Shown one piece after another: positions 23,404 through 34,796 of a DNA stretch of 64,000 nt (position 1 is the first letter of the stretch; every line of letters begins with the position of its first letter). The stretch covers positions 124,001-188,000 of the forward strand of contig ML991776.1 of assembly GCA_010094025.1 (NCBI GenBank). Reading direction: 5' to 3'. The position numbers and the translations under genes are program-made. This stretch comes from Viridothelium virens. Its lineage: Eukaryota > Ascomycota > Dothideomycetes > Trypetheliales > Trypetheliaceae. The notes below the pieces were generated by a model, which made no database searches, was not told where the DNA came from, and saw only the letters and a list, made by a program, of their open reading frames with translations.

Positions 23404-26100
23404 TTAGAAAACTGCCGCGAGCCCGTTTTTCGAATGTCTTTTGCTAAACCGTTTTCGAGATTTCGAGGATTCGGAGTCGAGGTCTTTGCGCAGAGCGCTC
23501 CGGGAGACGTTGACCGCATCCAGACCAGCGTCACCCCCGATGGTACTGGCAGGGCTGGATATGGCTGAATCGAGATCGTTGAGTGCTGAAGCGCCAGAGT
23601 ACGAGTTCGTGATGCTTTGTGTGATGGCAAATTCTTTTGCCCGCTCCATCGTCTCTAGCCACTCCTGAGCGGTGTATTTACTTCCCTCTGGATCGATTGA
23701 GGTGGCTTTGGGATCTTCGAAGAGGTGGTGCTTGTCACGCTGCACTAGACGTAAGCGATTGCCGCGCATAGGTTCAACAAGAGCACTTACCGTATCAACG
23801 CACCAGACAGTTATTCCCTTCGAGTCCTTGTAGCTTGTCCATGAAGTCCCGGGGTTAAGCAGAGGTATCTCCATCTTCGCCTTTTTCTCCTCCCCACCAG
23901 CGGCAGCCATAATGATCCGAGCACTTGAGGTGATCATGACAAGACGTTGCTTCTTTTTGTCGTCTTTTGGGCCGAAGAATCGTGAGAACTTCTTCGGCGC
24001 CTCAGCTGGCACGGCATGCTTGGACGTTGGGCTCTGCGCTGCTGGCGTCGTGGTAATGATGAGGTTGCCTAGCTTCAGAATACGTTCGTTGTTCCGCGTC
24101 AACACTGGAGACCAGTCAATATCCAATTGACTGGGAGGAGGCAGTTCAGTAATAGCACGCAGCTGTGGTCTCGAGACACTAGCACTTGAAGAAAGAATAT
24201 TCTGAAGGCCGCTACGAGAGCCACCAGCTACCCCGGTATTGCTCATTTGGGCGGGACTGTTGCCGTTCAACTTGATCGGCTCTTGCGTAGGTGGAACGTA
24301 TGCTCTAAGCTTTGGTGGCCGTTGCTGCCATAAGCCCTTGCCCCATCTTATACCGTCGAAGAATTGATGGTTCTTAATGTGTTCGATAGGTAAACGTTTG
24401 GCCGGATCAAGGACAAGGAGCCTTTCCACGAGGTCACGCGCCATCTCTGGGAACCCGGTAGGGAAAGCATAGTCAAGGGCGACAATTTTCTGAAACGTTT
24501 GATACTCATTCGCAGCTTTGAAAGGCGGTCTGCCTGCCAGAAGTTGATAGATTATGCAGCCAAGAGCCCACAGATCACTGGCCTTGCAGGCGTTTTTGTC
24601 GGTGAGGAGTTCCGGGCTCACATATTCGGCAGTGCCGACGAAAGAGACTGCCCTATCTGTTTCGGAACCATCTAGAGGACTTCCAGAAGAGCTTGCGTTT
24701 TGGGTTTCCTCTGCACTTTCGTTTGATGACGATAAGGATGGGAGATCTAGAATTTTTGCAGTCCCAAAGTCGGTTATCTTAACATGCATCTTGTCATCGA
24801 GAAGTACATTCTCAGGTTTCAAATCCCGGTGTATTATTCCGCGTAAGTGCATATACTCAACAGCATCTAAGATCTCAGCGCTGTAGAACTTTGCGCATTC
24901 GAGGTCAAAAGTCGACAATTTCTTGAGCACGCCAAGAAGCTCACCGCCAGTCGCGAGATCCAGAACAAAATATAGCGATCGCTCGTCTTGGAACGTATAG
25001 TATAGCCGCACGACGCCGGGATGATCAGTGAGACGGTTGAGGGTATCCTTCTCAATGTTGACGTATTTGACCTTCTTTTCTTTGATAATATGACGTTTAT
25101 CCAAAACTTTGATAGCGTATTCTCGTCCCGTTTGACGATCTGTGGCCGCCAGTACCGTGCTATATGATCCCTCGCCCAGCGTTCGGCCAAATTCAAAGTC
25201 TTTAACTCCTTTCTTGACCACGCGTGTGACTGGTCTGCCGCTTGCATCAAGTTCCCGACGGACGCCAACTGCTGCACCTCTTTCTCTCCATTCTTCGCTG
25301 CTGGGTAATGGGCCTCCTTCAACATATTGCGGTACACTCGAGGGAGTGGTGTTTTGTTGACTTAATCCGCCAACCTGTCCCATTGGTACTCGGCGTGAAC
25401 TTCTTCGTGGAGGAAAAGGTCCGTTCATTACCGGCTGTTGGGTTTCCCGATAAGAACGGTCGCTACCGCTCCTTTCTCTCCCCGTGTATAGACCTTGCAT
25501 TGCCCCAGCCGCTCTTCGAGATGGGTTCCGAGCTATGCCAGCCGGCACGGACTTGGGTTGTGCATCTTCTCGATATCGATAGGAGCTTTGATTTGAGATG
25601 CCAGAGCTGGAGGAGAGGTTCGGGTGGTTGTAGATTCCGGATACTGGACGAGATGACATCAAAGATGTAGGGTTATTACGCGACTGGTTTGCTGCAGGAG
25701 AAGGATGTGGTGATTGACTTGACTGTTGGGAGTTCACACCAAGGGGCATTGATCGTCTTCGATTTAGCTGTGTAGTCGGATGGGTGTGGTCTGGCGGAGC
25801 CGTTGACAGTGGGGATTGTATTGAGGACTTGAATGGAGTTGGAGTGTCTAACGAGAACTCGTTTGGATTGAAGTCAAGAGTGTTTGCTTCTAGATTGCTG
25901 AAGGATGGCACTGCTGGAGGCACCTGCGTCTCTTGAGGCTCGATATCCTGGCTCGAGGGGTGTGGTATTGGATCGGGGGGCGGTCCAACGACTGCTGAGA
26001 CAGCAGCAGGAGGTGGCGATGGAGATTGCTGATCGTCGTCGTCAGGGTTAGCAATCCGTAACCCCCCTAAGGACTGAGAGAGGCTCAAGTCTCCGTTCAT
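23404..26100 (-). CDS. PDK1-type protein kinase (Pkh1/Pkh2-like)
   Basis: AGC-family master kinase that phosphorylates activation loops of other AGC kinases; in yeast Pkh1/2 link sphingolipid signals to eisosomes, endocytosis and cell-wall integrity. Start at MNGDLSLSQSLGG; about 881 aa after removing one probable 51-bp in-frame intron (23790-23740, GTAAGT...GTGCAG), which turns WCVDT-VSAL..VQ-RDKHH into the smoother WCVDT-RDKHH. Order: Ser/Pro-rich disordered region to about residue 295; kinase domain from FEFGRTLGEGSYSTV (about 302) with HRDLKPEN (about 424), DFGTAK and VGTAEYVSPELL; linker; C-terminal PDK1-type PH domain containing KLGNLIITTTP, KKKQRLVMITS, WCVDT and W(L)ETMERA. Kinase residues look intact. 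Confidence 0.93.
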   Translation of the reverse strand: MNGDLSLSQSLGGLRIANPDDDDQQSPSPPPAAVSAVVGPPPDPIPHPSSQDIEPQETQVPPAVPSFSNLEANTLDFNPNEFSLDTPTPFKSSIQSPLSTAPPDHTHPTTQLNRRRSMPLGVNSQQSSQSPHPSPAANQSRNNPTSLMSSRPVSGIYNHPNLSSSSGISNQSSYRYREDAQPKSVPAGIARNPSRRAAGAMQGLYTGRERSGSDRSYRETQQPVMNGPFPPRRSSRRVPMGQVGGLSQQNTTPSSVPQYVEGGPLPSSEEWRERGAAVGVRRELDASGRPVTRVVKKGVKDFEFGRTLGEGSYSTVLAATDRQTGREYAIKVLDKRHIIKEKKVKYVNIEKDTLNRLTDHPGVVRLYYTFQDERSLYFVLDLATGGELLGVLKKLSTFDLECAKFYSAEILDAVEYMHLRGIIHRDLKPENVLLDDKMHVKITDFGTAKILDLPSLSSSNESAEETQNASSSGSPLDGSETDRAVSFVGTAEYVSPELLTDKNACKASDLWALGCIIYQLLAGRPPFKAANEYQTFQKIVALDYAFPTGFPEMARDLVERLLVLDPAKRLPIEHIKNHQFFDGIRWGKGLWQQRPPKLRAYVPPTQEPIKLNGNSPAQMSNTGVAGGSRSGLQNILSSSASVSRPQLRAITELPPPSQLDIDWSPVLTRNNERILKLGNLIITTTPAAQSPTSKHAVPAEAPKKFSRFFGPKDDKKKQRLVMITSSARIIMAAAGGEEKKAKMEIPLLNPGTSWTSYKDSKGITVWCVDTVSALVEPMRGNRLRLVQRDKHHLFEDPKATSIDPEGSKYTAQEWLETMERAKEFAITQSITNSYSGASALNDLDSAISSPASTIGGDAGLDAVNVSRSALRKDLDSESSKSRKRFSKRHSKNGLAAVF

Positions 26101-27255
26101 GATGCCGATTTGTCTATTGCGAATAATGCTGGACCTTGGTAACGGGAACAAGGACGAGGTAGATTGTCATACGGCAAAGGTGACCAGGATCTCGAGACTG
26201 CCAGCACGCCGACAAGTCGACGGCCGCAAGGGCAGAAATGAAACGAGAGAGAGGTTCCAGCGTCGCTGGATAAATGATCTGGCTGTGGGTGGTGGAGGTA
26301 ACGTAGCTGGCATTGGAGAAACGGAGCTCGGTACGGGAGTACATCGACGATGTCAACGGCTTGCGCGCACCATGCCCAACCACAGGAGGTGACATCCAAC
26401 CTAACTCAATGCCACTACCGCTACGATACTGCCTTGTAATGGCGCGAGTCGACTCACCGACACGAATAGCATGCCTTGGAAATTTTCTAGCACACAACAT
26501 CGCCAAACGTCTCCCATATAATATAATTACACCTATTTCAGAGCGCAAGAGTGGGCACCCTCACTTCTTTAAGGACAGACAATCCTTACCTTGAATTTGG
26601 GAGAGCCAGGTAGCAAGCTCCTGGGTCTCACTTCCTGGAGAAGAATACATGCGGTTAAAGACTTCGAGTCCATAGAAATCCTTTGCGTGATTCAGCAACG
26701 TGTGGGAGATCCTCGAGGTCAGCCTGATTGCCAGCAACAGGGAGACTCGCGTGAGTTGTCCTGTTAAGTTTTCGACAAACCTGTAGCTACCCTTAAGATG
26801 GACGCAAGTCGCTCAGCTACGTACCTATCTGAGACCCTCTTTTAACTGCTAGCCAACTTGACAATGCCTTGCATTATTACAACCGCGACAATGGGCGCAG
26901 GCTCTTCCCTTATGAGGCAAAATCCCTGTCTCCCAAGCTTCATTCCTCCAGGCCCCTACAGTTCTAGCTACCGGACATGCCGAGATATTACAGAGCCCTC
27001 GCTTGCGCAAAGACTAAACAAATTCTCGTGTCTACGGAATAGGCCGAGCTCTTATCACTGTTAGAGGAAACAGTTGTTCTATGGACAGCGCGTAGCGACT
27101 TACCTGGCTGACCTTCGCTAGTTGATTCCAACCTGCTAATCAGTGCGTAGCGTGAACAACAGTTTTTCGAGACTTCTCTAGCTATAATTGATCTCAGTTT
27201 CTAGAATTTTTCCTGTTTCCCTTGACGCTCCTCTTACTCTGTCACCAATCTGAGC
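26101..27255. other. Divergent intergenic region, about 1.15 kb
   Basis: Upstream of both the kinase (minus) and the secreted-protein gene (plus). On the minus strand 26780-26590 is stop-free for 63 codons in one frame and bounded by an acceptor-like CTACAG and a donor-like GTAAGG. It reads like protein but matches nothing I recognise and has no start. It could be an upstream exon, a small gene, or chance. Confidence 0.4.
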
Positions 27256-28401
27256 ATGCATACGCTACTCAATCCATTCAACATTTTAGTAATACTTGCC
27301 ATATTCAAAATCTTTGCTTCTTGCCTGACTCACCATGCTGACAACCCCATCACAATCCTACCATACAATGAGCTAAGAAGTACAGATTCATCTCTAGAAA
27401 GTCGAACGTCAAAAGTCCAAGCCTTGGGTGCTGAAGAAGAGTGCGCCCCTGGAAATTGCGGCGCAGCGTGCGCCGAGAACAGCGGTATCGCGGCGGGAAA
27501 CATTACCAGCGGGTCGACAGTCCCTTTTGCTAGAAATCTCTCTGGCGGGCCAATCCACACGAACTCTTTGCAGGATATTCGGAACAACCTGCAGAAACGG
27601 TACTTGGATCCGGTCCCTGATACAAGAGAATATGTTCATATTCTCTCATCAATCATCTCGCACGAAGAGCAATGGCTTCTTCCAAGTAGCCGTCTCCATG
27701 GTGTCCATGGCACAACTACGACAAGTTTCCAATATCCTCTGGACGAATTCAGTACTCTCTTGGGTGTTAAAGGTCTGTACGGGTGTACTTCTGTGATAGT
27801 AGCATCAAACACAGGCGTCTTCATCTCCCATATCTGGGAGAGCCCAACATTCAAGAACAAAGGAGACCTCTCCCAATCAGACGAAGAGGTTTTCTGGAGG
27901 ACTGGCTATAACATACTGAGAGATGGAAACCCCACCGACAGAGAGAGAAGCATTGGATTTACAAGTCTTATGGGTCCAGGCGGAATTCTAAATACTACGC
28001 AAAGGCCGGTTGTCTTTATAATTACGCCGTTCGCCTCGCAAATACAGAGGCAGTATCTTGGTATTACTACACGCCTGAGATATGAGCTGCGGGTCAACAA
28101 ACTCGCGCTAGCTTTACGAAAACGTATTCGGAGTCCGGAAAGAGCTCAAATCATAGGATACAGTAGGACGCATCAACACACTGCACATGATCGTGAAGGG
28201 TATTTGGGACGAGCCATTGTGGAGGTTGAACAAGGATCTGCCGAACCCCGCAGAGGCAATGATAGTGATGATGAAGGCCCTTTTACGTATGACCGTACAA
28301 TTGAGGGATCGTGGAGGTTGTGGGTTGAGGATCGGGTGGTCTTTGAACAACGTTATTCTCACCCTCTCGTTCCTTCACTACGAAATATTAGCAATCCGTG
28401 A
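27256..28401 (+). CDS. Secreted fungal protein with an LxGC...His motif, 381 aa
   Basis: Single exon. The N-terminus has a typical secretion signal (hydrophobic residues about 8-24, cleavage probably near residue 25-30). A Cys-containing Gly/Ala segment follows (Cys63, 68, 72), then a basic KR site near residue 117. The central part reads LYGCTSVIVASNTGVFISHIWE: Cys177 and His192 sit 15 apart on two predicted strands. Similar GCT...SHFWE patterns recur in uncharacterised secreted proteins of Pezizomycotina. The LxGC...His arrangement resembles the active site of the CNF1/CheD/BLF1 glutamine-deamidase fold; that is inference from spacing only. The C-terminus ends with W(R)LWVEDR. No function is assigned. 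Confidence 0.85.
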   Translation: MHTLLNPFNILVILAIFKIFASCLTHHADNPITILPYNELRSTDSSLESRTSKVQALGAEEECAPGNCGAACAENSGIAAGNITSGSTVPFARNLSGGPIHTNSLQDIRNNLQKRYLDPVPDTREYVHILSSIISHEEQWLLPSSRLHGVHGTTTTSFQYPLDEFSTLLGVKGLYGCTSVIVASNTGVFISHIWESPTFKNKGDLSQSDEEVFWRTGYNILRDGNPTDRERSIGFTSLMGPGGILNTTQRPVVFIITPFASQIQRQYLGITTRLRYELRVNKLALALRKRIRSPERAQIIGYSRTHQHTAHDREGYLGRAIVEVEQGSAEPRRGNDSDDEGPFTYDRTIEGSWRLWVEDRVVFEQRYSHPLVPSLRNISNP

Positions 28402-28822
28402 CCATGTAGGTACCGACTTGTCAAGCTGGCCATCAATGATGAGGACGATTAACTTCGCCAATGTCTGGCGTGCGGCATCACTTGAATCAGCGTTTCTGCT
28501 TAGCTGTGCCAATCAGCGAAGACAGGAAGACTAGAAGATGCTTGATTCATCAGTGACAGTTGTAACATAGGCAGAGACGATAGAATGCGATGGTCGGTTT
28601 CGCATTCCCAACCGTTCTTTCGGCTGCTCTTTCCCATATCAAGTAGACTTGCTAAAGCTTTCCTTCATGCACCACGTTGCTTCCATACTGAGAAGGCAAT
28701 AAGCCCTTGACCTATTTCATCAATATATGATCCGGCTTTTCATATGACAGAGACTGGCGTTTTCTGAATAGTTGCTTTTTGGAAACATTTTGTCCTGCCG
28801 CATTGCCGGATTAGGACTCAGC
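28402..28822. other. Intergenic between tandem plus-strand genes
   Basis: No gene seen. Some reading frame from the upstream gene's other frames runs into it; no support for coding. Confidence 0.45.
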
Positions 28823-30974
28823 ATGCTTCGCTACCGACTCTCGGAGATATGCCTTACAGCAGCAGATATTGAACAAAGCAAGCGATACCAAAACATCCGA
28901 CAAAGTGTACTAGGAGATTCGCGGATCACAGGCCTTCCCCGGCCCTATCGTGTCAATGCCTACCCACAACTACACCGTGGATCTCAAAAATCACGAGAAG
29001 ATGCTATCGTTCATGTTAACATCGAGGATTTTCCGCGCCCACAATCAGCCGAGATATTTTCTGCCACCGACTCTCCCTCTCCAGGCAAGAAAGAATAACA
29101 CCTACCTCACCTTTGCACATATCTTAGCCAATTCAATGAGCGCTGACTATCACTCCACAGACGGTCACACCTCTTCCGCAGAACGAGTGGCAGTCCCTGA
29201 GGGATCACAGAATTCTTGGAAAACAAATGAGTCGGAGGAACTACCGACGAAGGGTAGCAGTATCATTATAGTGACAGAAAATTCAGAGAAGAGGGAGGAA
29301 TTAGCGAGTACACCGCAATCGCGTTCTCGTTCGGAAATATTGGAGAACCATCGAATGAAAGAACTCCACTGTATTCGGAAAGAGTCATCCGCAGGTGAGC
29401 TGAAACAGGGTCACGAAGATCCCAAAGGTGACTCGTCCGACACAAATGATGCTGAATATCAAGATCCAAGCAGCGGTAACCCCGAGTCACCCACCATGAC
29501 CCTTCGAAAAGACGCTAATGATCCCCCAGCTCATCCTGGGGTAGCCTCAAAGTCCCCACTTGAGTCTGCTTTTGGCTTGAACTCTGTATCAGGCCAAGAC
29601 ATAGAATCTAAGTACCTTTTAGCTCGGGCGCCAAGGCGGCCTCCAGCAAGATTGTCACATCAAGGAATTGCAAAGGTACATGATCAGAGCACAGACTTCA
29701 CTGAACTCAGCTCTCCGCGTAATCGAAAAGACCCAATTCCGAAAGCAGCTCGCTGTCTCTTCTACAATGATGCAGCCCGGGATCTAGATAAGCAGTCTAA
29801 CGTCCATAGCATTCGGACAAATTCTCATTCCTCCCAGGAGTTGGGACCAATAAGAAGTGCTCGAAAATACTCAACAGGTCAAGACCACAGAGTTACTCAG
29901 CAGCATCCATCTTTTCGAGGACGTTCGCTCCAGAATCTGCATGCTGGGGACTGTGAGCATTTCCCAGATGATCACAAGGATCAGACTGCAGCTTTGTGCC
30001 CATCAGTGAGCGATCTTCAGCATTCGTATGCTGAGCAAGGCGACAGCCAGAAGGTTTGCCAATACACTGCAAGACGAGCTTCAATTCCATGCACGAAGCC
30101 TGGATCCGATAAGAGCCCCCAATTGCCGTCTTGTCGTCCTGAAAGGGGAGAAGGGACTAATATGAGTCTTCTGAGTCTGGCTAGCTCCAAGGCGCAGGCC
30201 GACAGCCCGGAGTTTTGGCTACGCCAGTATACTTCGCAGGACTATCGTTTTTCCAGCAGTACATACAATGAATTGCCTGGTCAAGACGGTATCGTCACGC
30301 GCGGAGGTGTACATGGAAACTTTCTTGATTGCTCCTCACCTTTAGAGCGACTGGAGGAGACCTTCCAGAATGCGATACAGAGAAGATGGCACAGTGGTGT
30401 TTTGGGCGATGAGAAAAGCGGAGGCGCAGTCTTGAGAGTGCCAGGCGATAGCCACCATCTTGGCGGAGAATCTCGAGTGTCAGACCATTCCGGGTGCAGA
30501 ATCCCATCCACAGATCTTTCCACGGCATCAGACAATAGCGAGAATCGGCGAGCAACGTTTGCAATCTTTGACGACCGGGTTCCACACAGTATCCAACCAC
30601 GCACGCCCGCGGACTTACAGCGCCGTCAGAGAAGACACGTGCCGTATGCAACCTCTGGACAAAGAGATTTGGACGAAAGTAGCAACTATCACTCCCGATC
30701 ACTAATACTATCGCCAACACCGGCAGCGCACAGTTACGGAATTGACATCAGTGGTATGGGCTCCGCACATCGTGGTATCACAGGGTCGATACGCTTGGCA
30801 CATAGATCGAATAGATCTCATCCGGAGAAGGAGAACTCAGACGAAGCTGGAGACTTCGATGCAATCCATGAAGAGAGACGTATTTGGCAACAGCGCGGCG
30901 AGGCATCTAGAGATGGGGTCATGAACAGAACCCCGCCCCGCGTAGGAAGGTTCGAGAGATGGATGCATCAGTAG
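28823..30974 (+). CDS. Unrecognised, largely disordered protein, about 691 aa
   Basis: Two exons, 28823-29084 and 29161-30974. The intron begins GC (AG|GCAAGA) and ends CTCCACAG with a CTGAC branch site 13 bases before the end. This join links two frames cleanly (SPSP-DGHTSS) and is better than reading through, which would need an unrelated N-terminus in the second frame. The protein is rich in Ser, Arg, Asp, Gln and Pro throughout, with no membrane span. Two more ordered segments stand out: EFWLRQYTSQDYRFSS (about residue 420) and the C-terminal FAIFDDR...RTPADLQRRQ region with a closing GRFERWM. Unknown family. The start is the least certain point: the first ATG of exon 1 was taken, and a further 5' exon is possible. 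Confidence 0.68.
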
Positions 30975-31629
30975 AGAGGAGTACGGATAAAGTGGGTCGT
31001 TTGGAAACAATGGGTAGATGATAGTACCAAAGCGCTTAGGAATGCAGCAATATGAATTTGCATACCTAGGTATGGATTAAGACACCATGGTCAATGACTG
31101 AGACAGCGTCAGCCTTGCGAGACTGGGCGGCGTCGGCGTAGCGTCGCACCAAGCCTCATAAGTGCTAGAGCAGGCAGGTGACATCGCGAGGCCTCGCCTC
31201 TCACAGCCTGACAGCACATCGACATCCTCTAAGCACCAGCTCCTCACCATCCGCCCGTTGTGGGCTTCTTGCTTCTTTTTCCAAGTGGTCGTCCATCATC
31301 AGGCCCTGACATTTGCATCTGCCTTCCCTCTCGCCCAGGATATATTTTCATCCTCTCCCGTTGGATGTTTACCGCCATCTCTGCTTGCCACAAACGCGAT
31401 GTCACCCTAATCGCCAGCCTAACTTCTGCAGGTTGTGCTGTTCCACTGGCCTAGTCTAGTCTGCTTCTGAGTCGTGCACTTTGTGCCCAACATCACCACC
31501 TTGCTCTTGACATTACGGTCCGCCCAGCAACGACATCTTGCCTCATGCTCCCAGTCACGTCACTGGCGCGCGTGACATCTGTACCCCGCAGTTTGCTGCT
31601 GATACAGTAGCTGGCAGGCGGCTCCCGCC
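30975..31629. promoter_or_regulatory. Upstream region of the J-domain gene
   Basis: Non-coding. Just ahead of the start lies an inverted GTCACG...CGTGAC pair (31554-31576), an ATF/bHLH-like arrangement. The interval is pyrimidine-rich from 31190 to 31400, common in fungal promoters of constitutive genes. Confidence 0.4.
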
Positions 31630-34600
31630 ATGGTCAAACCGGATGTTAAGAAGAATTACTACGCAGACCTAGAGCTTCCGCCTGACTCCAGCGTCGATGA
31701 CGTTAGAAAGCAGTATCGCAAGCTTGCACTCAAGTATCATCCCGATCGCAACAGTGGAAAGGAAGCAGAATGCGTACCGAAATTTCAAGCCATCCAAGCT
31801 GCTTTCGAAGTTCTCAGCGATTCAGACCTGAAGGCCAAATATGACGCAGATCGACGAAAAGCCAGTCTGTATCCTAGGCCAAGCGCCCGACCTGGCCCTA
31901 CGTATCCCAATACATTCACGTCTACGTCGGCTCGTACTGCTTCGTTTAGACCTTCGCCCTCAAGCCCTCAAGACAATTATAGTGCGAACAGTGCCAACCT
32001 CAATGGCGCCTTTCGCTACACAAATGCGAACTTCCCAAGGCCGCAAGCTGGAGGCGGACCCCCTCGGAGGGAAAATCCACAAGAGAAGGCGGATGCGTGG
32101 ACACGAATGAATCACGCACGGCAACAAGGTGGCTCAACTCGGCGAGCAGAGGCAAACCCTCCTCCTCCACCCCCACGCTCAGGTGGTCCAGGTGGTCCCC
32201 CCCGTTCACCATGGGGTCATAAAGACGAGACGACGCAGCCAAAGCCTGCAATGGGCCGAAGTAACACGGTTCGTACCCCAAGATCTGGTTTCGATCCCCA
32301 ACATAGCCGCGCCGACGAACGTCAAGCAAGTGGGACTTCGGCCTATGCTCACCACGCTTTTCATCCCCAACGGCCAACAGTAGAGCGTCGCCAGACAGCG
32401 GACTTTCCACCTCCTCCGCCATCTGCCGGGGCCCCCCCAAAGACTGCTCCGCCCTACACTCACGAGAAGCCGGATCCATTTAGGCCTTTCAGATCCCGCT
32501 ATAGCGAGGAGGACGTTCCTTTCGCAGAAGGAACCCCACGGCCTCGCATGCCCTATACTTCGAGCACAGGTGAAAGGACATATTTATCAAATGAAGCCAT
32601 GAGGCGCTCCGCGAGCACGAGAGACCCATCCTCGCGGCCTGGCTCTAGTCATAGGGCACGTCATGCAGAAGGTTTTGATGGTTATCAAGCTCGACATCGT
32701 AGCGCAAGTCCCGCAGCGAATCGCAAGGCCTATACTTCTTCGCAGACTTCTGAAGGCAGTTCTGATGGGGGAGATCAAGGCGCGCAATTCATGGGTAAAT
32801 TTGAGAGTCGATAATTATAGGGCATGGATAACTGATATGGATTTATCTAGGCCCAGCCGCCGCATCACAACAACCCCCTCGACCGCATGCTAGATCCTCG
32901 GATCCGGAGATCTCAGCTACAACCTCAAGCAGCAGAAATGACAATCATTCGAATGCAACTGGCGCTGAGAATCGCAAGGCTGCACCAACCTCTGCTTGGA
33001 GGGGGCGTAGTGGCCAATTCCCGCAGAACGATGGACAAGGTGTTACCGGCAGTGCTAATGACAACGCGCCCAATGCGATGAACCATGGCACAAAGCAAGA
33101 TGACACCTCAGATATGTATGACGCCAACTTTTCTAAGACTCCGTCGACTCATTGGGCACATCAATGGCCGTTCGGCCCCAAGAAGGACCAACCATGCCCA
33201 GCAAGTCCCAGTCAGGTGCCCATTTGGGCATACCCTTCTAGCATCTGTCCGCCGAATCAATCCAAGTCTAAATCTTTCTCAAAGCAAACGCCAGAATGTT
33301 CCTTTCTGTCTGAAAATCCTCAAACAACTCACGGGACTTTCAAAGCACAAATTTCTGAACAACTAGCTGACCAAGGCCTTTGCAATAGTTTCACGATCCC
33401 GATCGAGAAAGACACGTTTGCACCCACTCGTCCTGACGCACCCCGAAGCCGAAGCCACGAGCACATGCGGTTTTCTCCCAGCGATTGGCAGGGCAAGTTC
33501 ACTGGAAGTGCGGATTATTTTGAGGCGCGTCCTTCGTCCCAGAAGCAACGGAAATCTCCTACTAAGGGACCTGATGCCTCGAAACAGAGGGGGCATTCAA
33601 CTGATGCAAGTATCGGGCAAATGCCACCGCCACCTCCAGGGCCGCCACCGCAACCTCAACATGCTCCAACAAAGGATGACGTGAGTGCATCTCAGCCTGG
33701 AGAAGGCAAATTTTCTGCAGAACAATGGCAGAATCAGTTTTCAGAACCAAACTGGGCTTACCCGGCTGAGAAGCCTCCTTCACCTACACGAGCCACGTCC
33801 AGGTCTCGTCCCTCAGGCCGGAAGCAATCCACGGCAAAAGCTAAGACTCCTGTCGTCCCGAAGGCCGCCAAGGTCGGTGGAGCAGTGGAAGAGGAGCCTG
33901 ACTCTGACGCCAAGCACGATAGCGGCGCAGCCAGCGCTAGCAGCAGCAGTCTGAAAGGTACTGAAGGTGATGGGGATGCTGACGGGGACGCTGACGGGGA
34001 TGGGGCCGATGACCAGGAAGGTGATGCCATGGATATTGATCAGGAGACATCAGCTTCTCCTACCTCGCAACCACAAGAACCTCGATTCATTCCTGTGCAT
34101 CCTGTCCGTCCCGAAGTCAACATCAACGCTCCTAACAATGCAACTCATACGCGACATGCTTCCCACCCAATATCATTACAACAGAATCAACCTCGTCACG
34201 TTAAACAACTTTCTGCAGGTGGAGCTCTCAAGACGAATCTTTCCGACTTAGCTGCTGCCGCACCTTTCGGGGCTGCTGGAAGTTCTGGTTTACAGTCGGT
34301 GTCCGATTTAGGGGCAAACTTACCCTTCGAATCCAAACCGAGTACCTCCCACCCAACCAAGTCCTTTACGCCGCGAAATTTCGATCTTCCTCTTCCTCCT
34401 AAACCACCCTCGGTTCCCACTGGTCGTCCAACACGTGCCAATTGGGAGGCCTGTCTTGCCGGTATGACCTCATACATGAAGGATTGGTCCATCTTCTACA
34501 AAACGATAATAGATCACTTCAATGCTCGATCTACAGCGCTTCAGCAACTTACTAATTCCTTCGCCGCACCGTTGACACCAACGGTGTCTTCAACTGGGAC

Positions 34601-34796
34601 TGGGGCGACAAGCAACTGGCTTGCCGCAACAGGAGAGACCACAGGTGCTCCAGGCTTCGATACGTACTTGCAGGGATTGAGGGAAGACGAACGAGTCCGA
34701 CAGCACTGGAACTCGAGCTGCGAGAAGCATAGGGAGACTCTGGAGAAGTTTCATCACCTAAGGGAAAAGGTTCGGGGGCAAGGAGGCGGTGGATAG
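31630..34796 (+). CDS. J-domain (DnaJ/Hsp40) protein with long disordered body, 1036 aa
   Basis: Co-chaperone that would stimulate an Hsp70 ATPase. Exons 31630-32794 and 32851-34796, joined by a 56-bp GT-AG intron that restores ATG-GGC-CCA. The J domain is residues about 8-75 with the essential HPD (KYHPDR) and the usual YYADLELPPDSS start and EVLSD..KAKYD end. There is no Gly/Phe region, zinc-finger or C-terminal peptide-binding domain, so it is a class C J-protein. Residues ~80-850 are low-complexity (Pro, Ser, Gln, Asp). A Gly-Asp-Ala run is encoded by a short GAY-rich repeat at 33965-34010. The C-terminal ~130 residues (from about TRANWEACLAGM to the end) are ordered and helical and are probably the client- or partner-specific part. 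Likely cytosolic or nuclear. Confidence 0.9.
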
